Counted from the stretch's first letter, positions 1 to 8,275 are shown. The stretch is DNA of 52,014 nt from Acidimicrobiaceae bacterium (GCA_003170315.1 PNAH01000004.1:87700-139713); one strand, 5' to 3'. The notes: a model not told the origin generated them from the sequence alone. Translations and numbers: made by a program.

Positions 1-1614
1 CAGGTCGAACTTCACCAGACCGATCGCGGCGCAGTCGTCCTTGTCCCACTGCAGGACCGTGCGCCCGGGCATGCGACCCCACTCGACCGGGCAGACCTCG
101 ATCACCGGTCGATCGCACAGCACCATGCCGGCCGAGTGGATGCCGAGGTGTCGGGGACGATTGAGCATCTGGCTCGCCATGGTCGTGACGAGCTCGGGCA
201 CGTCGGCATTCGCGGTCATGGTTTGGCGGTCGACGCTGTCGCGCAGCGCGTTGGCCTCTTCTTCGTTGAAGCCGAAGGCGCGCGCCACGTCGCGCAGCGC
301 CGAGCGCGGTCGGTAGGTGATGACGGCGGCCACCTGGGCCGCGTGGCGTCGGTCGTAGCGCTCGTAGACGTACTGGATCACCTCTTCGCGCCGGCCGGAC
401 TCGATGTCGACGTCGATGTCCGGGGGGCCGTCGCGCGCCGGTGACAAGAAGCGCTCGAAGAATAGGTTCAACTTCACCGCGTCGGCGTTGGTGATGCCCA
501 ACGAGAAGCAGACCGCCGAGTTCGCGGCCGAGCCGCGGCCCTGGCAGTAGATGTCGTGGCGACGACAGAACTCGGTGATGTCCCAGACGGTAAGGAAGTA
601 GCCGGCGAAGCCGAGGGTCTTGATGACGCCGAGCTCGTGATCAATCTGTCGCCAGGCGCCCACTACGCGCTCCGCCTCGCGGGTGCCGTAGCGCTGGGTC
701 GCGCCCTGGGCGACCAGCTCTTCGAGATAGGACTGTTCGTCCATTCCCGCCGGCGTCGAAAAGGGTGGCAGGTTAGGCGCCACGAGGCGAAGGTCGAAGG
801 CCAGCGCGCAGGCCAGTTCGCCGGCCGCATCGACGACCCCGGGCCAGCGCGCGAAACGTCGGCGCTGTTCGGCGTCGCTGCGCAGGTGCGCGAGCGGGCT
901 GGCGTTGAGCCACCCCTCCATCTCCTCGAGGCTCTGGCGCGCGCGCAGGGCCGAGAGCACATTGGCGCGCGCGAAGGCGTCGGGGGTGGCGTAGTGCACG
1001 TTGTTCGTCGCCACCAGCGACACGTCGTGGTGAACGGCGAGTTCGGCCAAGACGTCGTTGCGCGCGACGTCGTCGGGTGCGCCGTGGTCCCAGATCTCGA
1101 CTGCGACGTTGGCGCGACCGAAGGCCGCACTCAGTCGCTCGAGCTCGCGCCGGGCGGCGCGCGGACCGTGGTCCACCAGCGCGCGCGTCAGCGCTCCTTT
1201 GCGACAGCCGCTCAGCACCAGCCACTCGCGCGCCGCCTTCGCGACCTCCTCCAGGCTGAAGCGCGGCGCCCCTTTTTCGCCGCGTCGCAAGTGCGCCTCG
1301 CCGAGCATCGTCGAGAGCGCGCGGTAGCCCTCGGGCGAGCGCGCCAGCACGACGAGGTGCGCGCCGGACGGGTCGTGGACCCCGACGCGGTCGTCGTCGG
1401 CGTCGATCGAGATCTCGGTCCCGAAGACCGTGGGCAGACCGAAGGCCCGGGCCGCTTCGGCGAAGCGCACGACCCCGTAGAACCCGTGGTGGTCGGTGAG
1501 CGCCAGTCCCGAGAGGCCGAGACGAGCACCCTCGGCGGCGAGCTCTTCGGGGTCGCTCGCCCCGTCGAGGAAGCTGAAACCCGAGTGGGCGTGGAGCTCT
1601 CCGTAAAGCGCCAT
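1..1614 (-). CDS. dnaE2: Error-prone DNA polymerase III alpha subunit DnaE2, N-terminal part (3' end cut by window edge)
   Basis: C-family polymerase that performs SOS translesion synthesis together with ImuA' and ImuB. The 538 visible codons start at an ATG overlapping the imuB stop by one base (TGATG). A PHP domain opens the protein (ELHAHSGFSFLDGAS, residues 6-20, with the paired His8 and His10). The polymerase palm shows PDIDVDIE near residue 397, carrying two of the three catalytic aspartates. The fragment ends in VKFDL, the motif that carries the third one in E. coli DnaE. Replicative DnaE1 shares these motifs. The call as DnaE2 rests on its place behind imuA'-imuB and the LexA box. No stop or frameshift is seen in the visible part. 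Confidence 0.93.
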   Translation of the reverse strand, partial: MALYGELHAHSGFSFLDGASDPEELAAEGARLGLSGLALTDHHGFYGVVRFAEAARAFGLPTVFGTEISIDADDDRVGVHDPSGAHLVVLARSPEGYRALSTMLGEAHLRRGEKGAPRFSLEEVAKAAREWLVLSGCRKGALTRALVDHGPRAARRELERLSAAFGRANVAVEIWDHGAPDDVARNDVLAELAVHHDVSLVATNNVHYATPDAFARANVLSALRARQSLEEMEGWLNASPLAHLRSDAEQRRRFARWPGVVDAAGELACALAFDLRLVAPNLPPFSTPAGMDEQSYLEELVAQGATQRYGTREAERVVGAWRQIDHELGVIKTLGFAGYFLTVWDITEFCRRHDIYCQGRGSAANSAVCFSLGITNADAVKLNLFFERFLSPARDGPPDIDVDIESGRREEVIQYVYERYDRRHAAQVAAVITYRPRSALRDVARAFGFNEEEANALRDSVDRQTMTANADVPELVTTMASQMLNRPRHLGIHSAGMVLCDRPVIEVCPVEWGRMPGRTVLQWDKDDCAAIGLVKFDL

Positions 1615-2693
1615 CAGTCGTAGATTCCCGCGAGCCACCACTTGTTCGACTCGGCCGTCAGCAACAGCGCCTCGCCCGACACGAGCAGGATCTGCACGTG
1701 AGCGCGGCGGCGATTGAGCGTCCACCAGCGCTCGACCAGCGGCCACGGCCCCGCGTACCAGATGACCTCGCGACGCAGCTGGCGCGAGAACAACAGCGTC
1801 GCGGGTGCCTCACTGAGAAACCCCCGCGCGCCCATGACGACCGGATGGTCGCTGGCGTCGCGCAGCTGCACCGCCACCGGACGAGCCAGCGTCGTGGCCG
1901 GCGACGGAGCGCGCATCTGACCCGGCCACGGCGCGACGTCGCGAGTGACACTCTTCGGCGAACCCCACGGCACCAGCGTGGCGCGGTCCTCGGGGACCCG
2001 ACCGCCGCGCAGTGACGCCACGACCACGGCGTCGGCCCCGAGACGTCGCCGTACGCGGTGCGCGGCCGCGTCGGCGCGGTCGTCCCCGGCCCCGCGCTGA
2101 CCGAAGAAACCCAGCTGCTCGTCGTGCTGGTCGTCCTCACCGCGCAGTTGGGCGAGGCGCTTGGCGAGTTTGAGGTCGCGCTGGCCGTCGAGTTCAAAGA
2201 TCTCGCCGCGCGCGACGCGCTGCAGTACCAACGCGTGCTTGTTGAAGCGTTCGGCGACGCGCGCGATGTCGAGGTCGGCGAAGGAGCCGACCGTGTGCAG
2301 ACCGAGTCGCTGACAGGTCGTCGCGACGTCTTTTCGACCGAGCGCCGCGAGTGGGAGCGAGCGCCGGAACGACTCGGTCGCACCGGGCTCGAGCACGAGG
2401 CCCCGTCGCGCGCACGCTTCAGCGCAGAACAGCCCGTCGGCGATGCCGAGCGATGGCGCGTGACCCGTGAGTTCCGCGACCGTGGAGCGAACGTTCTCCA
2501 TCACCGCGGCCTCGCCGCCGAAGAACCGGCTCGGTCCTCGAATGGGCAGTACGAACAGACCGAGACGCACCGACTCGGTGAAGGGGCACAACACCGTCAG
2601 CGCGTCGAGCAACGCCAGGTGATCACGCAGCGACGAGCCGTCGGGCGCCTCGTCGCCCAGAGCCTCGATCCATATAGCGAGGAGGCGTTCCAT
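1614..2693 (-). CDS. imuB: ImuB, Y-family-like mutasome adaptor, unusually short
   Basis: ImuB is a catalytically dead Y-family homologue that bridges DnaE2, ImuA' and the beta clamp. Seen here: VLPIRGPSRFFGGE (residues 48-61), GIADGLFCAE, the thumb-like LGLHTVGSFADL, a clamp-binding-like motif QLGFFG (193-198), LVPWG and the family's C-terminal ending WLAGIYD. At 359 residues it is much shorter than usual ImuB (about 500). The N-terminal strand-helix block is reduced, and the little-finger region normally lying between the thumb and the clamp motif is almost absent: only about 25 residues separate them. Coding looks intact. ATG overlaps the imuA' stop (TAATG), so translation is probably coupled. 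Confidence 0.85.
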   Translation of the reverse strand: MERLLAIWIEALGDEAPDGSSLRDHLALLDALTVLCPFTESVRLGLFVLPIRGPSRFFGGEAAVMENVRSTVAELTGHAPSLGIADGLFCAEACARRGLVLEPGATESFRRSLPLAALGRKDVATTCQRLGLHTVGSFADLDIARVAERFNKHALVLQRVARGEIFELDGQRDLKLAKRLAQLRGEDDQHDEQLGFFGQRGAGDDRADAAAHRVRRRLGADAVVVASLRGGRVPEDRATLVPWGSPKSVTRDVAPWPGQMRAPSPATTLARPVAVQLRDASDHPVVMGARGFLSEAPATLLFSRQLRREVIWYAGPWPLVERWWTLNRRRAHVQILLVSGEALLLTAESNKWWLAGIYD

Positions 2694-3352
2694 TAGCTGG
2701 CCTCGCAGCGCCCTCGTCGATTCGGTAGGACGACCACGTGCTCACCCGCGCGAACGGCCTCGCCGCGTCCGCCGATGCGCACAGTGAGATAGCGCGCGTC
2801 GAGTCGCGACGACGTCGCCCACTGCGCGTTGGTGATGTCGAAGGAGAGGTCGGCCGGCAACGGCCACAGCGAGGCCGGCTCGGCGAGCACGATCAACACC
2901 GTCCCTCGTTCGCGCACCCGGTCAACCAGCCGACGCGCCGCGGCGTGAGACGCGCGCGACGGTGGTCGCACGATCAAGAGGTCCACCCCGTCGAGCAGGT
3001 CAGCCGCGGACTCGGCCCACGCCCCGCGCGGACGCGGCACGAAGAGCACGCGGCGAAGATCGACGCCGAGGTCGGCGATGGCGACGACGCCCGGGTCATC
3101 CACTCCGACGACCGCGCTCCAGTGGCCGCGCGCACTCGACTCGGTGAGGAGACTGAGCGCGAGGCTCAGCCCGCCCAGTCCCGGCTGGGCCTGCACGACG
3201 ACGCTCGAACCACGGCGCAGTCCCCCGTTGGGGACCAGCGGTCCCCACGGCTCGCCGAGGGGCAGCATCCGGCTCTTGGCGAGGGCGACCGGGCGAAGCG
3301 TCGCCACGATATCTTCAGGCAACGTAGGGCGATTGGAGGATAAAGCGAACAT
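2693..3352 (-). CDS. imuA': ImuA' RecA-like mutasome accessory protein
   Basis: First gene of the SOS mutasome operon. The 219-residue protein has a RecA-like core entered at LRRGSSVVVQAQPGLGG (about residues 45-61), where the Walker A motif is degenerate, as is usual for ImuA'. It is needed in mycobacteria for DnaE2-dependent mutagenesis by established knowledge of the family. The first ATG (3352-3350) lies inside the LexA box with no Shine-Dalgarno. A -10-like TATCTT ends 8 nt upstream, so a leaderless mRNA starting at or next to this ATG is the simplest reading. A GTG near 3308 is the main alternative start. The stop overlaps imuB by one base. Confidence 0.85.
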   Translation of the reverse strand: MFALSSNRPTLPEDIVATLRPVALAKSRMLPLGEPWGPLVPNGGLRRGSSVVVQAQPGLGGLSLALSLLTESSARGHWSAVVGVDDPGVVAIADLGVDLRRVLFVPRPRGAWAESAADLLDGVDLLIVRPPSRASHAAARRLVDRVRERGTVLIVLAEPASLWPLPADLSFDITNAQWATSSRLDARYLTVRIGGRGEAVRAGEHVVVLPNRRGRCEAS

Positions 3353-3359
3353 ATGTTCG
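3346..3359. promoter_or_regulatory. LexA (SOS) operator
   Basis: The 14-mer CGAACATATGTTCG is a perfect palindrome and matches the Gram-positive/actinobacterial LexA consensus. It contains the ATG of imuA' and lies 60 bp before the start of the SRAP gene on the other strand. A single LexA dimer could therefore control both transcripts. Confidence 0.92.
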
Positions 3360-3360
3360 T

Positions 3361-3390
3361 AAGATAGCCGGTTGTCGTCACACGCGCCAA
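3361..3390 (-). promoter_or_regulatory. Predicted imuA' promoter (-35/-10)
   Basis: On the minus strand TTGGCG (3390-3385), an 18-bp spacer and TATCTT (3366-3361) precede the LexA box. The predicted transcription start falls at about 3352-3354, on or next to the imuA' ATG. LexA would then cover roughly -8 to +7. Inferred from sequence alone. Confidence 0.55.
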
Positions 3391-3418
3391 TGGCCGATTT
3401 TCACGTCAGAATAGAGCC

Positions 3419-4126
3419 ATGTGTGGTCGTGTCGCCATCTTCACCCCGCCGCTTCGCCTGGCCCGGCTGCTCGACGCCGCCTTAGCCGCGGGCCTCGATC
3501 CCGACGACCAACCCAGCTGGAACATAGGGCCGCAGCGACGCCTCTTCGCCGTCGCCGAGCATCGCGAAGAGCGTCTCATGGACCGTTACCGCTGGGGCCT
3601 CATCCCCAGTTGGTCCAAGGACCCGAAGATTGGCAATCGACTCTTCAACGCCCGCGGCGAGACCGTCGCCGAGAAGCCCTCCTTTCGCAGTGCCTTCACC
3701 AAGCGACCGTGCGTCATTCCCGTCGACGGCTTCTACGAGTGGGACCACCGTCCCGGCCACGTGAAGCAGGCGCACTTTTTCACGCGCTCCGACGGACAAC
3801 CGATGCTCTTCGCCGGACTCTATGAGTACTGGCGAAGTCCCGAGGAACCGGCCGACGCCGAGATGACCAAGACCTGCACGATCATCACCACCACCCCGAG
3901 TGAGGACATGGACGCGATCCACGACCGCATGCCCGTGGTGCTCGAGCTCGACGACGTCGAGACCTGGATCAACGTGCGAGAGCACGAACCTGAAGAGCGA
4001 TTGCAACTACTCGCACCGGCATCGACCGGCACGCTCGTGCACCACGGCGTCAGTTCGGCCGTGGGATCAGTGAAGAACGACGGACCGGAGTTGATCGAGT
4101 CGGTGGAGTCCAAGCCGCTATTTTGA
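3419..4126 (+). CDS. yedK: SRAP domain protein (YedK/HMCES family), abasic-site crosslinker
   Basis: SRAP proteins form a covalent link through the N-terminal Cys2 to abasic sites in single-stranded DNA and shield them from breakage. The protein begins MCGRV, so Cys2 is in place. Other family residues are Asn77 (LFNARGE), Glu107 (GFYEW) and His168 (IHDRMPV), matching E. coli YedK Asn75, Glu105 and His160. Length 235 is typical. It is divergent from imuA' across a 66-bp gap that carries the LexA box. Association of SRAP genes with SOS polymerase operons is known, so SOS induction is a fair inference. There is no clear Shine-Dalgarno. CAGAAT at 3407-3412 could be a -10 for a near-leaderless transcript. 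Confidence 0.93.
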   Translation: MCGRVAIFTPPLRLARLLDAALAAGLDPDDQPSWNIGPQRRLFAVAEHREERLMDRYRWGLIPSWSKDPKIGNRLFNARGETVAEKPSFRSAFTKRPCVIPVDGFYEWDHRPGHVKQAHFFTRSDGQPMLFAGLYEYWRSPEEPADAEMTKTCTIITTTPSEDMDAIHDRMPVVLELDDVETWINVREHEPEERLQLLAPASTGTLVHHGVSSAVGSVKNDGPELIESVESKPLF

Positions 4127-4141
4127 TTTCGAAAAGCCGAA

Positions 4142-4187
4142 AACCCCGAGTGACCAGTGAGCCGAAGCTCACCCGCCCCTCGGGGTT
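4142..4187 (+). terminator. Nested hairpin after the SRAP gene, probable terminator or processed 3' end
   Basis: An outer 9-bp stem (AACCCCGAG at 4142-4150 with CTCGGGGTT at 4179-4187) encloses a second hairpin, GTGAGC-CGAA-GCTCAC (4157-4172). It begins 15 bp after the SRAP stop. No T-run follows on the plus strand, so it is not a textbook intrinsic terminator. On the minus strand it is followed by TTTTCGGCTTTTCG, so it might also end a minus-strand transcript. Confidence 0.5.
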
Positions 4188-4278
4188 CCCGAAGGCACAT
4201 CATTCGATGACCCGTGTCGGACAGGCCACCGCTTGACGGCTGGCACTTCACGTCATTTGTCGTTACTGACCGCGGACC

Positions 4279-4355
4279 GAACTCCGCTGCCCGTTGGAGG
4301 AGTTCTGTTCCTCTTGCGAGGCCCCTCTCCCCTCCTGATCCGAATCCCCTTTCGG
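4279..4355 (+). ncRNA. Possible structured RNA with C-rich linker
   Basis: Three consecutive hairpins occur in a region without a gene: GAACTCC/GGAGTTC (4279-4285 with 4299-4305), CCTC-TTGC-GAGG (4310-4321), and CCGAA/TTCGG with loop TCCCCT (4340-4355). They are joined by a pyrimidine-rich stretch (4322-4336). C-rich hairpin loops recall actinobacterial 6C-type RNAs, but the match is loose. No promoter is evident. This could be chance structure. Confidence 0.2.
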
Positions 4356-4470
4356 TTCTCCGTCTCATCGACAGGTGCTACGTGAACTACGAGTGATACT
4401 GTGCCAGACCTTTCAAGCCGACGTCGGGTCAAATGGTGATATCAGGAACTTTTGCCCAATAGTTGTGACG

Positions 4471-4532
4471 TTTTCCACCGGTTTGTTCACACTGAGCACA
4501 ACTTTCAACCACTTAGTCGCATGTTTTCCACA
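4471..4532 (+). promoter_or_regulatory. Cluster of three DnaA-box-like 9-mers
   Basis: TTTTCCACC (4471-4479), TTGTTCACA (4483-4491) and TTTTCCACA (4524-4532) lie in the same orientation within 62 bp and resemble the DnaA box TTWTNCACA. An AT-richer patch follows at 4550-4575. There is no dnaA, dnaN or rpmH nearby, so this is not the usual oriC context. It could be a DnaA-titrating or regulatory site, or coincidence. Confidence 0.25.
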
Positions 4533-4781
4533 GCCTGACGGATCGACTCAACCTATTTAAGGTTCATTTTTGACCACTCCGCCCCTGGACATCGCCGTCC
4601 GAATAGGGCGCCACAAGTCCTTCGTAATCCAATTCCCCAACGCGTTGCCTTAACCTCCGCCTATGCCCGATGCGCACATCACGCACGCCACGACATGCCC
4701 ATTTGCTCGACGCGAACGAGCGGTGAAACGCGGATCGCTTCGACGAACGGTCGTCAACGTTCTCGGATGTGAGTTCGATAG
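4533..4781. other. Intergenic stretch without recognised gene
   Basis: This is the remainder of the 655-bp gap between the SRAP gene and the DMT protein. Short open frames here have no recognisable domain and lack start signals. It must hold the promoter of the gene at 4782, but I see no convincing -35/-10 pair and no Shine-Dalgarno before that ATG. Confidence 0.5.
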
Positions 4782-5642
4782 ATGACCATCCTCTTCGCGC
4801 TCCTCACGTCACTCACCAATGCACTCGCCGTCACGTTGCAACACATCGCGAGCACGAGCGACGTCGAGAAGTCGTCCGGTTGGAAGTTCGTGAAGTATTT
4901 GCTGCGACATCCACTTTGGTTATTGGGTTGGTTCGCACTCTGCGGATCACTCGTCTTCCAAGCATTGGCCCTGCACTTCGGACCGCTGTCCCTCGTGCAA
5001 CCGATTCTCGTGACGGAGTTAGTTCTCGCGCTCGTGCTTCGTCAGCTGTGGCTCCGCCAATCGATTCGTGGCGTCACGTGGGTGGCGGCCATCGTGACCG
5101 GAGCAGGGCTGGCGATCTTTCTCGTGATGACGTCGCCGCACGGGGCGTCATTCCTTCCCACCTCGTCGGCGTGGACCGTTCCGTCGATCGTTTGTGTCGC
5201 GGTCGTGGCGCTACTCGTCGCCCTCGCGCAACGCGGTTCGCCGGCTCGTCGCGCCGCGCTCTTCGCGAGCGCCACGGCGGTGATGTGGGCGTTGGAAGCG
5301 ACGTTCATCAAAGCCACGACCGACACCATCAGCGCCCTGGGCTTTGGTGGTGCATTCACCCGCTGGCCCGTGTACGCCCTCATCGTCGGGGGCGTCATCG
5401 GTTTGCTGTGTGAGCAGGCGGCGCTGCACGTCGGTCCGCTCAGTGTTTCGCAGACCTTCATTGTCATTATCGACCCGGTCGTGAGTGTCGCACTCGGCGT
5501 CTGGCTGTATCGCGAACAACTGCACCACGGAGCGCTGCGCATCGCGCTCGGCGCCGTCGCCTTCGCCGTTATGTGCGCGGGGATCGTCGCCCTTACGCGA
5601 ACGGCGCCGGCATCGATGAGCGCCGACGTGCACCGCATCTGA
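4782..5642 (+). CDS. DMT-superfamily (EamA-like) membrane protein
   Basis: Integral membrane protein of 286 residues with about nine or ten hydrophobic segments, a typical size for drug/metabolite transporter family members. Two halves show an internal repeat: ALHFGPLSLVQPILVTE near residue 66 and ALHVGPLSVSQTFIVIID near residue 211. This fits the duplicated 5+5 helix plan. The substrate cannot be told from sequence; relatives export metabolites or, in the NIPA branch, move Mg2+. It stands alone, with no operon partner. Start chosen as the first ATG, where the membrane segment begins directly. Confidence 0.75.
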   Translation: MTILFALLTSLTNALAVTLQHIASTSDVEKSSGWKFVKYLLRHPLWLLGWFALCGSLVFQALALHFGPLSLVQPILVTELVLALVLRQLWLRQSIRGVTWVAAIVTGAGLAIFLVMTSPHGASFLPTSSAWTVPSIVCVAVVALLVALAQRGSPARRAALFASATAVMWALEATFIKATTDTISALGFGGAFTRWPVYALIVGGVIGLLCEQAALHVGPLSVSQTFIVIIDPVVSVALGVWLYREQLHHGALRIALGAVAFAVMCAGIVALTRTAPASMSADVHRI

Positions 5643-5899
5643 CGGTGGCGAACGCTACGTTCACGACGCTCTCGTAGAGTCAAAGGTCACATTCAAACCG
5701 AAAAGGTTCGTATCACCAATGATTTATCACGTTGTTGGGCCAATGTTTTGAATGAACCACAGTAAAATATTTTGTGTGCCTCAGGTAAGGCCGTCATTGA
5801 CGCCACCGCATTTCGCGTGTTGTTTCGAAGGTGACACGAGTCAAGAGTCTCGCTTAACGAAAATGCAGGCTCGCTGCGCACATTTACTCGGCGCTACAT

Positions 5900-8275
5900 G
5901 TGAGTGATTCGCACACACCGGGGCCTGGTCGAAAGAGTCCAAGTCGAAGCTTCTGGATCGCCATCGCGGTGTTCGTCGTCGCAATCGGTTTCTTAGGTTC
6001 TTTCCTCGGTGCCAACAACCTCGCCCAGTCCGACATCCAACGGGCCCATCAGAACCTTCAGACGTCGTCCGCCGAGATCGCGGCCACGCTCAACCTCGCG
6101 ATCCAACACGAACAGGACCTCGCCATAAGCGCCGGTGCATTTATCGTTGAGAACCCCAACGCATCGGAGTCGAGCTTCATCCGCTGGGTCAACAACGTCG
6201 ATGCCTTCCACCGTTATCCCGAGATCCTCGCCGTGGCCATCGTCAACGTTGTGCGGCCATCACAGTTACCGGCCTTCGCCGCGCGGGCCGCAATAAATGC
6301 GAAGGAGTCCAAGGCTCCGAGCCAGACCTTTACCCTGACGCCTCCGGGCAAGCGACCGTTTTACTGCTTAGTGGACGTTGAGCACGCTCGACCGGGGCTT
6401 ACGGAGATTCCCATTGGCCTCGACATGTGTGACTCGTCCCTCGGACCGCAACTACTCCAGGCCCGCGACTCCGGCCAAGACACCTACGCCCCCGACAGTT
6501 TGGGCGGTCCGGCGGCCTTCGCAGTGGGCACACCGCTCTATCGTGGCGGCAGCCATCCGAGCACGTTGGCCGGTCGCCGCGCGAACATCATTGGCTTTAC
6601 CGGCACCGAAATCCAGACCAACACGATATTGATGACAGCGCTGCTGGGACATCCGAATGATGCCGTCGCGTTCCACTATCAGCGAAGCGGATCGAACGCC
6701 ACGTTCAAGGCCGGCCATCGTCCGACGAACGCGACAACGGCGACGGTCGACCTTCATAACGGATGGCACGTGAAGGTCTTCACGGCCGCCATTGCCGGTG
6801 GCGTCTTCGGCGACTCCAACTCCGCGCTGCTCTTACTGGGTGGGGTCCTCCTCAGCCTTTTGCTCGGACTGCTGATCTACGTCCTCGGGACCAGTCGTTC
6901 GAGCGCCATGCAACTCGTGAAGGAGCGAACCGACCAACTACAGCATCAGGCGCTGCACGATTCGCTCACCGGACTGCCCAACCGCGCCTTGATCCTCGAC
7001 CGCATCGACCGAATGCTGGCGCGATCGAGGCGAGAGCACACCGAGGTCGCGGCCCTCTTCCTCGACCTCGACAACTTCAAGGACATCAACGACACGTTGG
7101 GCCACCGAGCCGGTGACGAGCTCTTGGTCAGCGTCGGTGTTCGCTTGAAGAGCGCGGTTCGCGAGACCGACACCGTCGGACGCCTCGGCGGCGACGAATT
7201 CGTCGTCCTCGCCGATGGTGTCTCGCTGGAGGCCGGCGTGGACGTGGTCGCCGACCGTTTGCTGGATGTACTGGCGACGCCGTTCATCATCTCGGCCAGC
7301 CAAGTGCCGCTCTCGGTCTCGGCCAGCATCGGCATCGCCGAGGGTGACCGGGCGACACCCGAGGAGATGCTCCAAGACGCCGATATCGCGCTGTACCAAG
7401 CCAAGGCGGCCGGGAAGCGAAACGCCGTGAAGTTCGTAGCTTCGATGCAGGAATCGGTCGACCATCACCGAAGCCTGGAAGTCGACCTCCAAGGCGCGCT
7501 CGAAGCCCAGCAGTTCTTCTTGATGTACCAACCAACGGTCGACCTGTCGACCGGCGCCTTCACCGGCGTCGAAGCGCTCCTACGTTGGAAGCATCCCGAG
7601 CGTGGCGTCGTGCAGCCCAATGACTTCATCCCGGCCCTCGAATCAAGGGGACACATCATCGAAGTCGGTGCGTGGGTCCTGCACGAGGCGTGTCGACAGG
7701 GAGCCCTGTGGCAGGGCCGCGGATACCGCTTCACGATCTCGGTCAACATCTCCGCCAAACAACTCGAACGCGACCGCCTCGTCACCGACGTTCGAGAGGC
7801 GATTTCGATGAGTGGCTTCGACGCCACCGAACTCATCCTGGAACTCACCGAAACGGCGTTGATGCACGATTCCGGTTCAACGCTGTCGCGACTGATGTTG
7901 TTGAAAGCGTTGGGCGTGCGCGTGGCGATTGACGACTTCGGTACGGGGTACTCGTCCCTCGCCTACCTACGGCAGTTCCCGATCGACATCTTGAAGATCG
8001 ATCGATCATTCGTGTCCGGCATCGCGGACTCCAGGGAATCGGCGGCTCTCGTACACACCCTCGTGCAGCTCGGCAAGGTGCTCGGTATCGAGACGATCGC
8101 CGAAGGGGTCGAGACGAACGACCAACGCTCGCGCCTCGAGAGCGAGAACGTCGACACGGGACAGGGCTTCTTGTTCGCGCGTCCGCTCGCCGTCGCAGAC
8201 CTCGATCGCCTCCTCCTGGACTCCGCCGGAAAGCCGGAGTGGCTCAGTGTCGCAATTCCGGGGGACAGTTCCTAA
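5900..8275 (+). CDS. CHASE-GGDEF-EAL membrane protein, c-di-GMP synthase/phosphodiesterase
   Basis: A 791-residue bifunctional c-di-GMP enzyme. Transmembrane segment about 17-39, an extracytoplasmic CHASE-type sensor about 45-295, a second membrane segment about 308-332, GGDEF about 345-510 and EAL about 525-775. GGDEF is intact (residues 430-434), and an inhibitory I-site RETD sits five residues before it. EAL is also intact: E558-A-L-L-R, the VNISAKQ Asn, ELTET, DDFGTGYSS, the Lys of ILKIDRSF and ETIAEGVE. Both activities are therefore plausible. Start is GTG at 5900, since the overlapping ATG at 5898 runs directly into a stop. The 257-bp upstream gap is relatively AT-rich and probably holds the promoter. 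The ligand of the sensor is unknown. Confidence 0.92.
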   Translation: MSDSHTPGPGRKSPSRSFWIAIAVFVVAIGFLGSFLGANNLAQSDIQRAHQNLQTSSAEIAATLNLAIQHEQDLAISAGAFIVENPNASESSFIRWVNNVDAFHRYPEILAVAIVNVVRPSQLPAFAARAAINAKESKAPSQTFTLTPPGKRPFYCLVDVEHARPGLTEIPIGLDMCDSSLGPQLLQARDSGQDTYAPDSLGGPAAFAVGTPLYRGGSHPSTLAGRRANIIGFTGTEIQTNTILMTALLGHPNDAVAFHYQRSGSNATFKAGHRPTNATTATVDLHNGWHVKVFTAAIAGGVFGDSNSALLLLGGVLLSLLLGLLIYVLGTSRSSAMQLVKERTDQLQHQALHDSLTGLPNRALILDRIDRMLARSRREHTEVAALFLDLDNFKDINDTLGHRAGDELLVSVGVRLKSAVRETDTVGRLGGDEFVVLADGVSLEAGVDVVADRLLDVLATPFIISASQVPLSVSASIGIAEGDRATPEEMLQDADIALYQAKAAGKRNAVKFVASMQESVDHHRSLEVDLQGALEAQQFFLMYQPTVDLSTGAFTGVEALLRWKHPERGVVQPNDFIPALESRGHIIEVGAWVLHEACRQGALWQGRGYRFTISVNISAKQLERDRLVTDVREAISMSGFDATELILELTETALMHDSGSTLSRLMLLKALGVRVAIDDFGTGYSSLAYLRQFPIDILKIDRSFVSGIADSRESAALVHTLVQLGKVLGIETIAEGVETNDQRSRLESENVDTGQGFLFARPLAVADLDRLLLDSAGKPEWLSVAIPGDSS

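Noticed and set aside
556-1623. A 355-codon plus-strand open frame opposite dnaE2
   Set aside because: No domain, Arg/Val/Glu-rich shadow of a high-GC gene. The minus strand encodes clear DnaE2 motifs.
4471-4532. Chromosome origin oriC
   Set aside because: DnaA-like 9-mers are present, but dnaA, dnaN, gyrB or rpmH are not nearby and the AT-rich unwinding region is small.
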